The position numbers were made by a program, and so were the translations under genes. Of a stretch of 64,000 nucleotides of DNA, positions 35,348-44,749 are shown piece by piece. The notes below the pieces were generated by a model. It did not search any database. It was given only the letters and a program-made list of their open reading frames with translations, and was not told the DNA's origin. The number at the start of each line of letters is the position of its first letter. Within the stretch, counting starts at the first letter, position 1. Source of the DNA: Burkholderia cepacia (GTDB lineage: Bacteria > Pseudomonadota > Gammaproteobacteria > Burkholderiales > Burkholderiaceae); NCBI RefSeq assembly GCF_001039005.1, contig NZ_LDWR01000012.1:62001-126000 (forward strand). The letters run 5' to 3'.

Positions 35348-36283
35348 TCATTCGTCCCCGCGCACGAGCAGCACCGGCACTTGCGCGAGGTGCGCAACGC
35401 GGCGCGCGACGCTGCCGATCAGCCAGGCGGCGAGACCGCGCCGGCCATGCGTGCCGACCACCAGCAGCTCCGCCCGCCAGTGCACGGCGTCGCGCATCAG
35501 CGCATGGGCCACGTCGTCGCTCGTCGGGCGGGTTTCGACGACGCCGCGCTTGGTCGGGTTCCCGGTCGCATGGAACAGCGGACCGATCTTCGCGAGCGCA
35601 TCCTCGCCCTCCGCGCGGTACGCATCCTCGAGCGCGCGCACCGGCACGATATCGGTCAGACGAACCGCGCGATCGATCACGTACGCCGCGTACAGCAACG
35701 TCGTCGGCGCCGCGAAGCCGAGCCCGACGCGCACCGCGTGCAGCGAAGGCTCACTGCCGTCGACCGCGAACATCAGCCGCTGCAGCGTGCCGTCCGACGG
35801 TCGCGCATAGGTGGCCGGCACGATCAGCAGCGCACAGCGCGCACGCGTCGTCAGCGTGTCCGACACCGCGCCTTCGACAAGCCTCAGCAGCCCGTGATGC
35901 GGATTCGCGCCGACCATCAGCACGTCCGCGCGCCACGCCGCCGTGTCGTTCACCAGTGCATCGGCGACCGAACCGCCCGTGACCGACGTATCGACGATGG
36001 TCTGTTCGACTTCGATACCGCTGTCGGCGAACAGCGCCGCGATTCGCGCGTTGATGGCTTGCGCGTCTCCGATCATGTCCTCGCGTGCGGACGTCAGCAG
36101 CGCGTCGATGCGCGGGATGTCGGGCAGCACGAGGCGCGGATTGTCGATTGCGCAGACGATGCGCAATCGCATGCCGGGACGCAGCAGCGTGCGCGCGTAG
36201 CGCGCGGCGGACAGCGATTCGGGCGTCGGATCGACGGCCAGCGCGATCCGCGCGAGTGTCGGAATGGACTGGGCGGGCTGCAT
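35348..36283 (-). CDS. Tandem-domain universal stress protein
   Basis: A 311-residue protein with two UspA domains. The first ends with DVLMVGANPHHGLLRL and the second with the ATP-site pattern LLVVGTHGRRGLAAWLIGSV. ATG 36283 (MQPAQSIP) is taken; the frame runs further up but is arginine-rich. Tandem Usp proteins support survival under oxygen or energy limitation. An FNR-type box at 36451-36464 lies upstream, with a TATGCT -10 at the expected distance, so oxygen-dependent activation is likely. Confidence 0.9.
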   Translation of the reverse strand: MQPAQSIPTLARIALAVDPTPESLSAARYARTLLRPGMRLRIVCAIDNPRLVLPDIPRIDALLTSAREDMIGDAQAINARIAALFADSGIEVEQTIVDTSVTGGSVADALVNDTAAWRADVLMVGANPHHGLLRLVEGAVSDTLTTRARCALLIVPATYARPSDGTLQRLMFAVDGSEPSLHAVRVGLGFAAPTTLLYAAYVIDRAVRLTDIVPVRALEDAYRAEGEDALAKIGPLFHATGNPTKRGVVETRPTSDDVAHALMRDAVHWRAELLVVGTHGRRGLAAWLIGSVARRVAHLAQVPVLLVRGDE

Positions 36284-36450
36284 GGCGAAAGCCTCCGTGC
36301 GTGCGCGTCGTCGCGGAGCGACGACGGGAACTTCGCGCGGAAGCGGCGCGCGGCGGCCGGACAGCCGCCGCGGTCGCAGGGATCGGCGGGTAGCCACGCG
36401 AAGCGCGGACAAGGGATTTGTTCAGCATAGGACGTCCGGCCCGCGCGCGC

Positions 36451-36464
36451 ATGATCGCGATCAA
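36451..36464 (-). promoter_or_regulatory. FNR-type box before the tandem Usp gene
   Basis: Minus strand TTGATCGCGATCAT, one base off the TTGAT-N4-ATCAA consensus. A -10-like TATGCT at 36424-36429 begins 28 bases from the box centre, the geometry of a class II FNR promoter (centre near -41.5). The 61780 box has the same spacing and the same -10. Confidence 0.68.
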
Positions 36465-36491
36465 CGATCGCGCAGCCCCTGCCCGCGCCGC

Positions 36492-37874
36492 TTACGACTT
36501 CGTCGGCACCGATGCCGCCGGCCGGTTCGCGTAGAACAGCGCATACGCGATGCCGAGCAGCACGATCCATACCGGCCCGATCACGAGCGCGATGCGCGTA
36601 TCGGGCGTGAATGCCATCAGCACGACGACCAGCGCGAGAAAGCCGAGCGCGATATATGAACCGAGCGGATAGAACGGCACGCGGATCGGCAGGCGCGCGA
36701 TCTTGTCGGCCGACAGCGTGCGGCGAAAGCGCATCTGCGCGATCAGGATCACGCACCACGTCCAGATCGCGCCGAACGTCGACACCGACGTGAGCCACGT
36801 GAACACGTGCTGCGGCGCGAGATAGTTGAGCAGCACGCCGATCAGCAGCAGCGCGACCGACACGATCACGCCGTACACCGGCACGCCATTGCGGTTCACG
36901 CGGCCGAGCTTGCCGGGCGCCTGGCCCTGCTGCGCGAGGTTGTAGAGCATCCGCGCGGTGCTGAACAGGCCGCTGTTGCATGACGACAGCGCCGCGGTCA
37001 GCACGACGAAGTTGATGATACCGGCGGCGGCCGGAATGCCGAGCCGCGAGAACGTCATCACGAACGGGCTGCCCTGCGTGCCGATCTGGTCCCACGGATA
37101 GAGCGACATGATCACGAACAGCGCGCCGATGTAGAAAATCAGCACGCGCCAGAACACCGAGTTCACGGCCTTCGTCAGCGATTTCTCCGGGTTGCGCGCC
37201 TCGCCGGCCGTGAGGCCGAGCATCTCGACGCCGAGATACGCGAACATCACGATCGGCAGCGCGTCGATCACGCCGCCGATGCCGTTCGGCATGAAGCCGC
37301 CGTGCGCCCACAGGTTCGAGATGCCGGTCGCGACACCGCCGTTGCCGATACCGAACGCGATCATCAGCCCGCCGCCGATGATCATCAGCACGATCGTGAC
37401 GATCTTGATCAGCGCGAACCAGAACTCGAATTCACCGTACAGCTTGACCGCGATGAAGTTCACCGAGCCCATCGTCATGAGCGCCGCGAGCGCCCAGATC
37501 CAGTTCGGTATGCTCGGGAACCACATGTGCATGTAGACGCCGACCGCCGTGATTTCCGCCATGCAGGTGACGATCCATACGAACCAGTAGGTCCAGCCGG
37601 TCAGGTAGCCGGCGAGCGGGCCGAGGTAGTCGCGCGCGTAGCGGCTGAATGCGCCGGCGACCGGATTGGTGATCGCCATCTCGCCGAGCGCACGCATGAT
37701 CAGGAAGATCGCGATGCCGCCCAGCAGGTAGGTCAGCAGGATGGCCGGGCCGGCCGTGCGGATCGCGGTGGCCGAGCCGAGGAACAGGCCGACGCCGATC
37801 GTCGCGCCGAGCGCCATCAGGTTGATGTGCCGCTCTTCCAGCCCGCGATGCAACTGGTCTTCTGGTTGTTTCAA
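36492..37874 (-). CDS. Amino-acid permease, AAT family (ProY/HutT-like)
   Basis: A 460-residue APC-superfamily transporter with twelve helices. The opening LHRGLEERHINLMALGATIG, the helix-3 GEMAITNPVAGAFSRYA block and a mid-protein GLTAGEARNPEKS are diagnostic of the AAT group, which imports proline, histidine, phenylalanine or similar amino acids. The substrate cannot be fixed from sequence. It lies on the minus strand upstream of the Usp gene but has its own promoter region at 37875-38230. Confidence 0.88.
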   Translation of the reverse strand: MKQPEDQLHRGLEERHINLMALGATIGVGLFLGSATAIRTAGPAILLTYLLGGIAIFLIMRALGEMAITNPVAGAFSRYARDYLGPLAGYLTGWTYWFVWIVTCMAEITAVGVYMHMWFPSIPNWIWALAALMTMGSVNFIAVKLYGEFEFWFALIKIVTIVLMIIGGGLMIAFGIGNGGVATGISNLWAHGGFMPNGIGGVIDALPIVMFAYLGVEMLGLTAGEARNPEKSLTKAVNSVFWRVLIFYIGALFVIMSLYPWDQIGTQGSPFVMTFSRLGIPAAAGIINFVVLTAALSSCNSGLFSTARMLYNLAQQGQAPGKLGRVNRNGVPVYGVIVSVALLLIGVLLNYLAPQHVFTWLTSVSTFGAIWTWCVILIAQMRFRRTLSADKIARLPIRVPFYPLGSYIALGFLALVVVLMAFTPDTRIALVIGPVWIVLLGIAYALFYANRPAASVPTKS

Positions 37875-38317
37875 GTTCGTCTCCTGGCAGCCGCACGCGG
37901 GCCGCCATCATTGTGTCGATGTCAATGCGCGACCGTTCATGCCGATACTGGCAGCCGAAAACGAAATAATCCCTGCCGTCGATTTCCAAATGAGAAACGA
38001 CTCGGATACTGCGCCAATCCGATGGGAATCGCCGTGGATTATCCGTATTCTCCGGAACAATCCGGAAAACGGATCGGGCCTTTCACTGAATACGCCCGTG
38101 CGGCCCGTGCGACGCGGCTTTGCGCGAGACGGACGGCAACGGGATCAATCGTTTTCGGCACGAACGAATGCGCGTCGAATGTGTGCAATCAAGCACACGC
38201 AATATGCAGGCGGGATTATAAGAATGATCGGACGTTTCACGCCAGCCGATTTTCGCAAAAATCGTGGTGCGTGAAACGGATGGGGGAATTGAAATGCGCG
38301 CGACATCGCGCGCGCAT
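37875..38317. other. 443-base intergenic region, relatively AT-rich, with two hairpins
   Basis: No gene is supported. It should carry the permease promoter at its left end. A short dyad GTGTGC-AATCAA-GCACAC lies near 38180-38200, the interrupted hairpin at 38233-38278 follows, and a terminator abuts the DedA stop at the right end. Confidence 0.45.
38233..38278. repeat. Interrupted inverted repeat (long hairpin)
   Basis: Outer arms CGTTTCACG (38233-38241) and CGTGAAACG (38270-38278) are perfect. Inner arms CGATTTT (38247-38253) and AAAATCG (38258-38264) are perfect over a short loop. A symmetrical five-base internal loop separates them. Both arm pairs being complementary suggests a folded RNA or a protein-binding site. 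Confidence 0.55.
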
Positions 38318-38320
38318 TTA
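38292..38320 (-). terminator. Terminator overlapping the DedA-rhodanese stop codon
   Basis: On the minus strand the stop TAA runs straight into a GCGCGCG/CGCGCGC stem with a four-base loop, flanked by AAA and TTT. It is a plausible intrinsic terminator of the fusion gene. Confidence 0.6.
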
Positions 38321-39343
38321 TTTGGACAGTGTCGCGCGCACCGTATATTCGCCTTCGAGCGCCCCGTGTTCGGGACGCACGAAATAACGCGACGCATCGA
38401 GGTCGGCCGGCAGCGGCTCGACCGGGAAGCCATGCTTCTCCCAAGCATCGAGGCCGCCCTTCAGTGCCCGGATGTTGTGGATCATCTTCTTGCGCTGCAT
38501 CTTCGCGATCAGGCGCTTCGCGGTCGCCTCGTTCGGGCACACGCAATAGACAACGATCGGCCGTTTCAGCATTTCCGGGTCGAGCAGGTCCGGCGAATCG
38601 AGATCGACCGGCACCGCGCCGGCGATCCGGTACGGCTCGCGCTCGCGAATCGCTTTCGGTCGTGCGTCGAAGATCAGCGGCGGCTCGTCCGACGTCATCA
38701 TCTCGACCAGTTGCGGGGGCGAGATGCGTACCTGGGCGAGATAACGGCGGAACTGCACGCGGCGCACCCAGCGGTACAGCAGGAACGTGATGAAGATCGC
38801 GAGGAACGCGTCGAGGATCGTGCCGCCGCTCGCGCGCACCCAGAGCACGAACTGGACGATCTGGTCGTGAATGGCCGCGCCGCCGATCAGCCAGAACGCG
38901 GCCCACAGCGACGCGCCGGCCAGATCCCAGAACAGGAACACGCCGATGCCGATCGCGGTCGTGCCGAGCAGCGGCGCCGACACGAGGCCGAGGCCCGGCA
39001 GGAATTTGGACAGCACGAGCAACGGCGCACCGTATCTTTCGAATACGTTACGCGCGAAGCGCAGCGTCGTGTCGAGCGACAACGAGAAGCGCACGAGGCC
39101 GTTCAGCAGGCGACGGCCGCGCGTACGGCCCATGAAGAACCACAGTGAATCGGCGAGCATCGTCGCGCCGATCGCCGCCGCGAACATGCTGGTCCACGAC
39201 GCCTGCCCCATTGCCGCCATCGTGCCGCCGAGAATCAGCATCGGCACGGCCGGCACCGGCACGCCGAGCTGCGTGATCAACACGCTCGCGAACACGGCCC
39301 AAGGGCCGAGCGACGATGGAATTGCAATCGGAAAGTGCCACAC
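38318..39343 (-). CDS. DedA-family membrane protein fused to a rhodanese domain
   Basis: A 341-residue fusion. The N-terminal 200 residues form a DedA/VTT domain with helices and the signature FGRTRGRRLL-like motif seen as FFMGRTRGRRLLNG, then KFLPGLGLVSAPLLG. The C-terminal part is a rhodanese (PPLIFDARPKAIRE, then IVVYCVCPNEATAKRLI) with cysteine at the active-loop position. DedA proteins move phospholipids and support membrane energetics; the rhodanese may handle sulfur or persulfide. GTG 39343 is chosen: AGGAG lies eight bases before it. Confidence 0.87.
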   Translation of the reverse strand: MWHFPIAIPSSLGPWAVFASVLITQLGVPVPAVPMLILGGTMAAMGQASWTSMFAAAIGATMLADSLWFFMGRTRGRRLLNGLVRFSLSLDTTLRFARNVFERYGAPLLVLSKFLPGLGLVSAPLLGTTAIGIGVFLFWDLAGASLWAAFWLIGGAAIHDQIVQFVLWVRASGGTILDAFLAIFITFLLYRWVRRVQFRRYLAQVRISPPQLVEMMTSDEPPLIFDARPKAIREREPYRIAGAVPVDLDSPDLLDPEMLKRPIVVYCVCPNEATAKRLIAKMQRKKMIHNIRALKGGLDAWEKHGFPVEPLPADLDASRYFVRPEHGALEGEYTVRATLSK

Positions 39344-39529
39344 GGCGGCGCTCCTGGAAGACATGCGGGCCGTGCGACCGGGGGCGTCGAGACGGCTGCG
39401 CAACGGCCGCCGCGGCACGTCCGCGGCCGACCTTGTGCATGACGGGCATTCTAAACGGGTTTGGCCACAATCGCGCGGAACACCCGCCGCCCGCGCGGGC
39501 TTCGGGCCGCTCCTGCGCCGCAACCGCGC

Positions 39530-40036
39530 TCACGCGTCCGGACGCGGCGCGAGCTGTGCGACGTGTTCCGCGTAGTCGGGAAACGCGGCGGCCAGCGTGG
39601 CCGGATCCGCCAGTTCGAATTCCGCGAACTCGAACCCCGGCGCAACCGTGCAGCCGACGAGCGCGACGTGCTCCGGCAATGCGCAGCGCGCGCCGAACCA
39701 GCATCCGGCCGGCACGACCGCCTGGAACACGGTGCCCGGATGCGTAAGCGGGTTGCCGAGCCGGTGGATCGTCAGCCCGTCGCGTTCGTCGAGCACCCAC
39801 ACTTCGATCGGATCGCCCGCGTAGAAATGCCAGACCTCGTCGGAACGGATCCGGTGCCACGACGAATAAGCGCCGTTGCACAGCAGGTAGTAGATCGCGG
39901 TCGACGCGGCGCGCGGCGCGCCGTCGGCTGGCCGCACGACCGCATCGGTCGCGCGGTAGGTTTCGCGGAAATAGCCGCCCTCGGGGTGCGGCTGCAGATC
40001 GAACTGGCGAATCAGGTCGGCGGCGGAAATCGGCAT
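39530..40036 (-). CDS. Cupin-fold DUF985 protein
   Basis: A 168-residue protein of the DUF985 cupin family. Diagnostic blocks are LQPHPEGGYFRETYR near the N-terminus, SSWHRIRSDEVWHFYAGDPI with the metal-binding cupin histidines, and VGCTVAPGFEFAEFEL at the end. The family is cytosolic with no settled function. Start at 40036 (MPISAADL) matches the family; a longer frame runs to 40078. It is not tightly linked to either neighbour. Confidence 0.85.
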   Translation of the reverse strand: MPISAADLIRQFDLQPHPEGGYFRETYRATDAVVRPADGAPRAASTAIYYLLCNGAYSSWHRIRSDEVWHFYAGDPIEVWVLDERDGLTIHRLGNPLTHPGTVFQAVVPAGCWFGARCALPEHVALVGCTVAPGFEFAEFELADPATLAAAFPDYAEHVAQLAPRPDA

Positions 40037-40405
40037 GGCGGATGACGTCGGAGAGGTAAGGAACCGGGCATCCGGCATACACCCCGTTCATCGCGGATGC
40101 GACCGGGTACTGACGGATGCCGGGGCGTCGATCGCCGCGGCCATGCACGCGGCGAAGAAGCGGACACCGGTCGATGCTGCCAGAACTGCGTGTCGGGATG
40201 CAACCGCGGGTGCGCAAAAACGCCCATGCGGGCGCAGCATCCGGGGCGCCCTCGGCCCGACGGCGCATGCGTCGAACGCGACAAACGCATTCACGCGCGG
40301 TGCGCCGATCGGCGCGTCGCGCGTTTCATCACGCAGACATCTGGCGAGTGCGAACGGCAGTCCCCTGCCCGCGATCGCTGATGCGTCAGCGCCGCACCGC
40401 GTGCA
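40037..40405. other. 369-base intergenic region
   Basis: No gene, hairpin or operator stands out. It lies between the cupin start and the Usp stop on the same strand, so the cupin promoter should be here. Confidence 0.4.
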
Positions 40406-40876
40406 TCACGCGGCCGTCGGCGCGGCCGGCTCGTCGTGCCGCACCAGCAGCACGGGCCGGTCGGCCGCGCGCAGCAGCGATTCCGCGACGCTGCCGAGCA
40501 GCAGCCGGCGCAGCCCATGCCGCCCGCTCGTGCCCATCACGATCAGGTCGGCGTCGGCTTCGGCCGCCGTGCGCATCAGCACCGTGGCGACGTCCTCGCC
40601 GTATGCGTCGAGCGCGCGCACCGAGCCCTGCACGTGCTGCTGCTCGAGTACCGCTTTCGCGGCGTCGAGCACCGGCGTCGCGGCAGCGGTGGCAGCCGCA
40701 TCGCCGTCGCGCTCGGCCGCGAAGCCCGCATCGACGTCGACAAGCTGCGGCCGGTGCTCGACAACGTACGCGCAAGTGACCTCGCCACCGGACGCCGCTG
40801 CGATCCGGATCGCCTCGTTCAGCGCGAGACGCGCGCTCGGGCTGCCGTCGAGCCCGACGAAAATCCGCTTGTACAT
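40406..40876 (-). CDS. Single-domain universal stress protein
   Basis: A 156-residue UspA-fold protein. It starts YKRIFVGLDGSPSARLALNE and ends with the ATP-binding pattern LIVMGTSGRHGLRRLLLGSV, followed by PVLLVRHD. An FNR-type box lies 118 bases upstream, which suggests induction at low oxygen like the tandem Usp at 35348. The gene stands alone. Confidence 0.92.
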   Translation of the reverse strand: MYKRIFVGLDGSPSARLALNEAIRIAAASGGEVTCAYVVEHRPQLVDVDAGFAAERDGDAAATAAATPVLDAAKAVLEQQHVQGSVRALDAYGEDVATVLMRTAAEADADLIVMGTSGRHGLRRLLLGSVAESLLRAADRPVLLVRHDEPAAPTAA

Positions 40877-40993
40877 GGTCCGTCCCTCCGACCGGACACG
40901 CGTCGCGCGTTGCGCAACGGCGGCCCGTTATCGCAAGCCGACCCGGTGCCGGCTTGCCTGCCGAACAGTCTGCCCCACGCGCCGACGCGCCTC

Positions 40994-41007
40994 TTGATAC
41001 GCGTCAA
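40994..41007 (-). promoter_or_regulatory. FNR-type box before the single-domain Usp gene
   Basis: TTGATACGCGTCAA on the plus strand (TTGACGCGTATCAA on the minus) fits TTGAT-N4-ATCAA with one mismatch. The expected -10 position on the minus strand holds only a weak CAGACT. The box lies between divergent genes and could also serve the histidine kinase gene. Confidence 0.6.
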
Positions 41008-41196
41008 GCGCGGCCGGCACGCCCGCTGCTCCGTGCCGTTTGCCGCATTTTCAGCTGACCCCATTACATAAAAAGTGTAAAACGCGCACAATTTCATCTT
41101 GAAAACAGACGTTGCACGCAGCCGGTGCGAGTTTTGCCCGGTTTTGCCGCGCTGCCCGAGTGCCAAGGGTAGCCCCGACAACCGAATGACCATCGA

Positions 41197-43311
41197 ATGA
41201 CCGCCAGTGGAACCCCGACGCGTGATGCCCGAGGGCCCACGCGCCTCCAGATCATGTTACGCCAGCCGCTCGCGGCCGGCGTCGTTGCGCTGTGCGCCGG
41301 CGCGGTGCTGTCGCTCGGCGTCGCCCTGCTGGTGCGCGAGCAGTGGCAAAGCGCCGTCCGTACGCGCTTCGAACGCCGCACGACGCACGTGACCGCGATG
41401 CTGCGCCACGAACTGCAGTCCGGCGTCGCCGTGCTCGAGGGCGCGCGCGGCGTGTTCAATCTCGTCCCGGAAATGACGTCCGAGCAATGGCGTCGTTATG
41501 CGGAGACGCTCGATCTCGACAGCGGCCGCTCGCCGGTCCGGCAGATCGGCTATGTCCCGCTGCCGCCCGCGACGCGCAGTGCCCTCGCCGGCGCGAGACC
41601 GATGCCGGCGGGCGCGTTCGCGGCCGCGACGCTCAACGCGCCTGCATCGAGTTCGTCGGTCGTGCGCTTCGGCGCGTCCGACGCGGCGCCGCTGGCGCGC
41701 GCGCTGCAGTCCGGCGACATCGCGCTCGGCGTCCACTCGGCCGACGACGATACATCCCGCGACGCGCGCACCCTCACGCTGTTCCTGCCGGTGACCACCT
41801 CGCCGCATGCGGCCGCCACGCCGTCCGGCACGCGCGAAGCCGGCGCCGACGGGATGCTGTTCGCGGCGCTGAGCCCGCGGCGCCTGGTCGAGCGCGCGCT
41901 CGACGCGGAACGCGGGATCGACCTGTGGGTGACCGCCGGCGGCGATCGGCACGCGATCGTCAGCGTCGAGACGACGACCGACGAGGCGTCGACGTCGCCC
42001 GACCTGTTGCGGCGCACCGAGGAACTGAATTTCGGCGGCACCGTGCTGACGCTCGCCTATTCCGCGGACGGCCGCCCGAGCGCGACCGGCGCGCAGCGCG
42101 CGGCCGGCACCGTGCTCGCCGCGGGGCTGATCGCGTCATTCGCGTTCGCGGCGCTCATCCATGCGCTCGTGCGCGGCCGGTCCGGCGCCGCGGCGGATGC
42201 CGGCGCGAGCAGTCGCGGCATCCTCAACGAGGCGCGGATGATGGGCATCATCCGTTCGTCGATGGAAGCGATCATCACGATCGACGAGAAGCAGACGGTC
42301 GTGATCTTCAATCCGATGGCCGAGCAGGTGTTCGGCGTGTCCGCGATGGAGGCGATCGGGGCGCCGCTGTCGCGCTTCATCCCCGAACGGTTCCGCGCCG
42401 CGCACGCGAAGCACGTCGACCAGTTCGGCGTGACGGGCGTTTCCGAGCGGCAGATGGGCCGCCAGCGCGTGCTGTTCGGGCTGCGCGCCAACGGCGAGGA
42501 ATTTCCGATCGAGGCGTCGATCTCGCAGATCCGCGATGCGTCGGGCAAGCTCTACACGGTGATGCTGCGCGACATCACCGAGCGGCTGCGTGCCGAGAAC
42601 GCGCTGAAGCAGTCGCGCGAGGAATTGCGCGAGCTGTCGGCGAACCTGCAGAACGTGCGCGAGGAAGAAAAGACCCGCATCGCGCGCGAACTGCATGACG
42701 ATCTCGGCCAGCAACTGACCGCGCTGAAGATGGACCTGTCGGTCGTCGAGCAGCAGCTGCGCGTGCCCAGCCGCGCGCAACCCGACGAGGGCATGCAGTC
42801 GCACCTGCAAGGCATGCGGCGGCTGATCGACGCGACGGTCGCATCGGTGCGACGCATCGCGGCCGACCTGCGGCCCGTGATGCTCGACGATCTCGGCCTC
42901 GTGCCCGCGATCGAATGGCTCGCGAACGATTTCACGAACCGCTACGGGATCGATGTCGAGCGTCACATCGAAACCGGCGGCCTCACCTTCACCAGCGCGG
43001 GCGCAACCACGCTGTTCCGCATCGTCCAGGAAGCGCTGACGAACGTCGCGCGTCATGCGGATGCGACGCGCGTCGCGCTGCGGCTCGACGTCGAGGAAGG
43101 CTTCTGCGTGTTGCGCGTCGCGGACAACGGCCGCGGCGCGGCGCCTGGCGGTCCGGCCCACGAGGACAAATCGTTCGGCCTGATCGGCATTCGCGAACGC
43201 GCACACATGCTGGGCGGCACCGTGACGATTGACACCGCGCTCGCGCGCGGTTTCTCGATTACCGTGTCATTTCCGCTCAGTACCGTTCAACAGGAATCGC
43301 TTATCTCATGA
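41197..43311 (+). CDS. CHASE-PAS sensor histidine kinase, NarX/DegS type
   Basis: A 704-residue membrane kinase. A helix at about residues 25-50 precedes a periplasmic CHASE-like region (LEGARGVFNLVPEMTSEQWR), a second helix lies near 305-325, then a PAS domain (MEAIITIDEKQTVVIFNPMA) and PAC tail. The HisKA_3 motif ARELHDDLGQQLTALKMDLS holds the phospho-accepting histidine and the ATPase has NGRG and GLIGIRERA blocks. The stop overlaps the start of the response-regulator gene (ATGA). The signal is unknown. Confidence 0.92.
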   Translation: MTASGTPTRDARGPTRLQIMLRQPLAAGVVALCAGAVLSLGVALLVREQWQSAVRTRFERRTTHVTAMLRHELQSGVAVLEGARGVFNLVPEMTSEQWRRYAETLDLDSGRSPVRQIGYVPLPPATRSALAGARPMPAGAFAAATLNAPASSSSVVRFGASDAAPLARALQSGDIALGVHSADDDTSRDARTLTLFLPVTTSPHAAATPSGTREAGADGMLFAALSPRRLVERALDAERGIDLWVTAGGDRHAIVSVETTTDEASTSPDLLRRTEELNFGGTVLTLAYSADGRPSATGAQRAAGTVLAAGLIASFAFAALIHALVRGRSGAAADAGASSRGILNEARMMGIIRSSMEAIITIDEKQTVVIFNPMAEQVFGVSAMEAIGAPLSRFIPERFRAAHAKHVDQFGVTGVSERQMGRQRVLFGLRANGEEFPIEASISQIRDASGKLYTVMLRDITERLRAENALKQSREELRELSANLQNVREEEKTRIARELHDDLGQQLTALKMDLSVVEQQLRVPSRAQPDEGMQSHLQGMRRLIDATVASVRRIAADLRPVMLDDLGLVPAIEWLANDFTNRYGIDVERHIETGGLTFTSAGATTLFRIVQEALTNVARHADATRVALRLDVEEGFCVLRVADNGRGAAPGGPAHEDKSFGLIGIRERAHMLGGTVTIDTALARGFSITVSFPLSTVQQESLIS

Positions 43312-43955
43312 TCAAGGTGCTCATCGCCGACGACCATACGCTCGTGCGTGACGGTCTGCGGCACATCCTCCAGAACGCCACCGGATTCGAGGTGGCCGGA
43401 GAAGCCTGCGACGGCCCGTCGACGATTGCGCTCGTGCGTTCGACGCCCGCGCAGGTGCTCGTGCTCGACCTGTCGATGCCGGGCCGCAACGGCGTCGAAC
43501 TGATCAAGCAGATCAAGGACGAGAAACCCGCGCTGCGCGTGCTCGTGCTGACGATGCACGCGGAACAGCAATACGCGGTGCGCGCGTTCCGTGCGGGTGC
43601 GTCGGGCTATCTGACGAAGGAAAGCGCGAGCGCCGAGTTGGTCGGCGCGGTGACCAAGGTGGCATCGGGCGGCGTCTACGTGAGCCTCGCGATGGCCGAG
43701 CAGTTCGCGCAGAGCCTGAACGAGCCGGCCGAGACGTTGCCGCACCAGCGGCTGTCCGACCGCGAATTCGACGTGTTCCGGCGGATCGCCGCCGGCCAGA
43801 CGCTGACCGAGATCGCGCAGGCGCTGTGCGTGAGCGCGAAAACAGTCAGCACCTACAAGACGCGGATCCTGGAAAAGATGCAGATGCCGCACGAAGCGGC
43901 ACTGGTGCGTTACGCGATGCGGCACAAGCTGCTCGACGAAACGGACGACGTGTAA
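43308..43955 (+). CDS. NarL/FixJ-family response regulator
   Basis: A 215-residue regulator. The receiver has the acidic pair in IADDHTLVRDGL, the phospho-acceptor in LVLDLSMPGRNG and the lysine in GYLTKES. The C-terminal LuxR helix-turn-helix reads LSDREFDVFRRIAAGQTLTE and SAKTVSTYKTRILEKM. It is translationally coupled to the CHASE-PAS kinase at 41197 and surely its partner. Target genes are unknown. Confidence 0.94.
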   Translation: MIKVLIADDHTLVRDGLRHILQNATGFEVAGEACDGPSTIALVRSTPAQVLVLDLSMPGRNGVELIKQIKDEKPALRVLVLTMHAEQQYAVRAFRAGASGYLTKESASAELVGAVTKVASGGVYVSLAMAEQFAQSLNEPAETLPHQRLSDREFDVFRRIAAGQTLTEIAQALCVSAKTVSTYKTRILEKMQMPHEAALVRYAMRHKLLDETDDV

Positions 43956-44004
43956 CGGACGACGTCCGGCCGCAGCATGCGGCCGGTTGCACCGTGCGCG
44001 ACCT

Positions 44005-44409
44005 TTACTTGGCAGGCACCGGGCACGCGAGGTCGCCTTCCTCGCAGGACAGATAGCCCTTCAGCGTTTCGGTGCGCGCCTTCGTCAGATCGTCGAGGCA
44101 GGTCGACACGACCATCGGATACACGCTGCCGCCCTCGGCGTTCGCGCTGGAGAAATTGCATTCGGCATCGCGGTACGCGATCCACGCGCGCTGCGCATTC
44201 ACCAGTTTGTCGGCAAGCGGGCGTACATCATGCAGGCGCGCGGTGACGGCCTGGTAGGTCCGGTTCAACTCCCCGTCGGATTTCTTGTACGCGCGGTCGG
44301 CACACACCGTCATCGCCGCCTGATCCGTCGCGTCCGCACAATTCGTCTGCGCATGGGCGACGTTCGCCGCCAGTGCCAGCGAGCACAGCAGACCGGTCAA
44401 GACACGCAT
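44005..44409 (-). CDS. LprI-like (DUF1311) exported protein
   Basis: A 134-residue protein with a signal peptide ending at AHAQ and a DUF1311 domain: NCADATDQAAMTVCADRAYK, then ELNRTYQ and LVNAQRAWIAYRDAECNF. Four conserved cysteines should form disulfides. The family includes the lysozyme inhibitor LprI. It is periplasmic and monocistronic by context. Confidence 0.88.
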   Translation of the reverse strand: MRVLTGLLCSLALAANVAHAQTNCADATDQAAMTVCADRAYKKSDGELNRTYQAVTARLHDVRPLADKLVNAQRAWIAYRDAECNFSSANAEGGSVYPMVVSTCLDDLTKARTETLKGYLSCEEGDLACPVPAK

Positions 44410-44749
44410 GGATGCTCCTTGTTGTTCGTTGAGGTCGTGGAACCCGGTGCGGAGCCTGACGCCCCTTCCGCGCCTCGGCGCGCGGCGACACCGTCCGCGA
44501 TGCTAGCGCACGCGCGTTCGCTTGTCAGCCGGCATCAAGCGCGCGCCGGCTTGCATATCGTTCACGCGCGCCTACACTGGAAAATCGATACGCCGCTTCA
44601 GGCCCGCGCTATCGCATCCATCCCGTCTCCGCTTCCGCGCTTTCTTCAGCGCATTTCGCGTTCGTGCCGCCGAGCGGGCATGACGTTTCGTCAGCCGGTT
44701 TCCTCTGCCCTTCGCAACGCGCAATCGCCGTCGCTCCCTGGAGGAAATC
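44410..44749. other. 340-base divergent promoter region
   Basis: This separates the LprI-like gene from the DUF1326 gene. A GGAGG ribosome site sits just before the latter. A GCGCGCGCCGG-rich segment near 44535 has weak dyad symmetry. No gene is supported. Confidence 0.4.

Noticed and set aside
37741..38274. Plus-strand frame of 177 codons in the permease promoter gap
   Set aside because: It begins inside the antisense of the permease and has no domain or ribosome site.
38264..39148. Plus-strand frames opposite the DedA-rhodanese gene
   Set aside because: Histidine- and arginine-rich translation with no domain; the minus-strand gene has clear helices and motifs.
44521..44545. TTGTC...ATCAA near the DUF1326 promoter as an FNR box
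   Set aside because: The half-sites are too far apart for TTGAT-N4-ATCAA.
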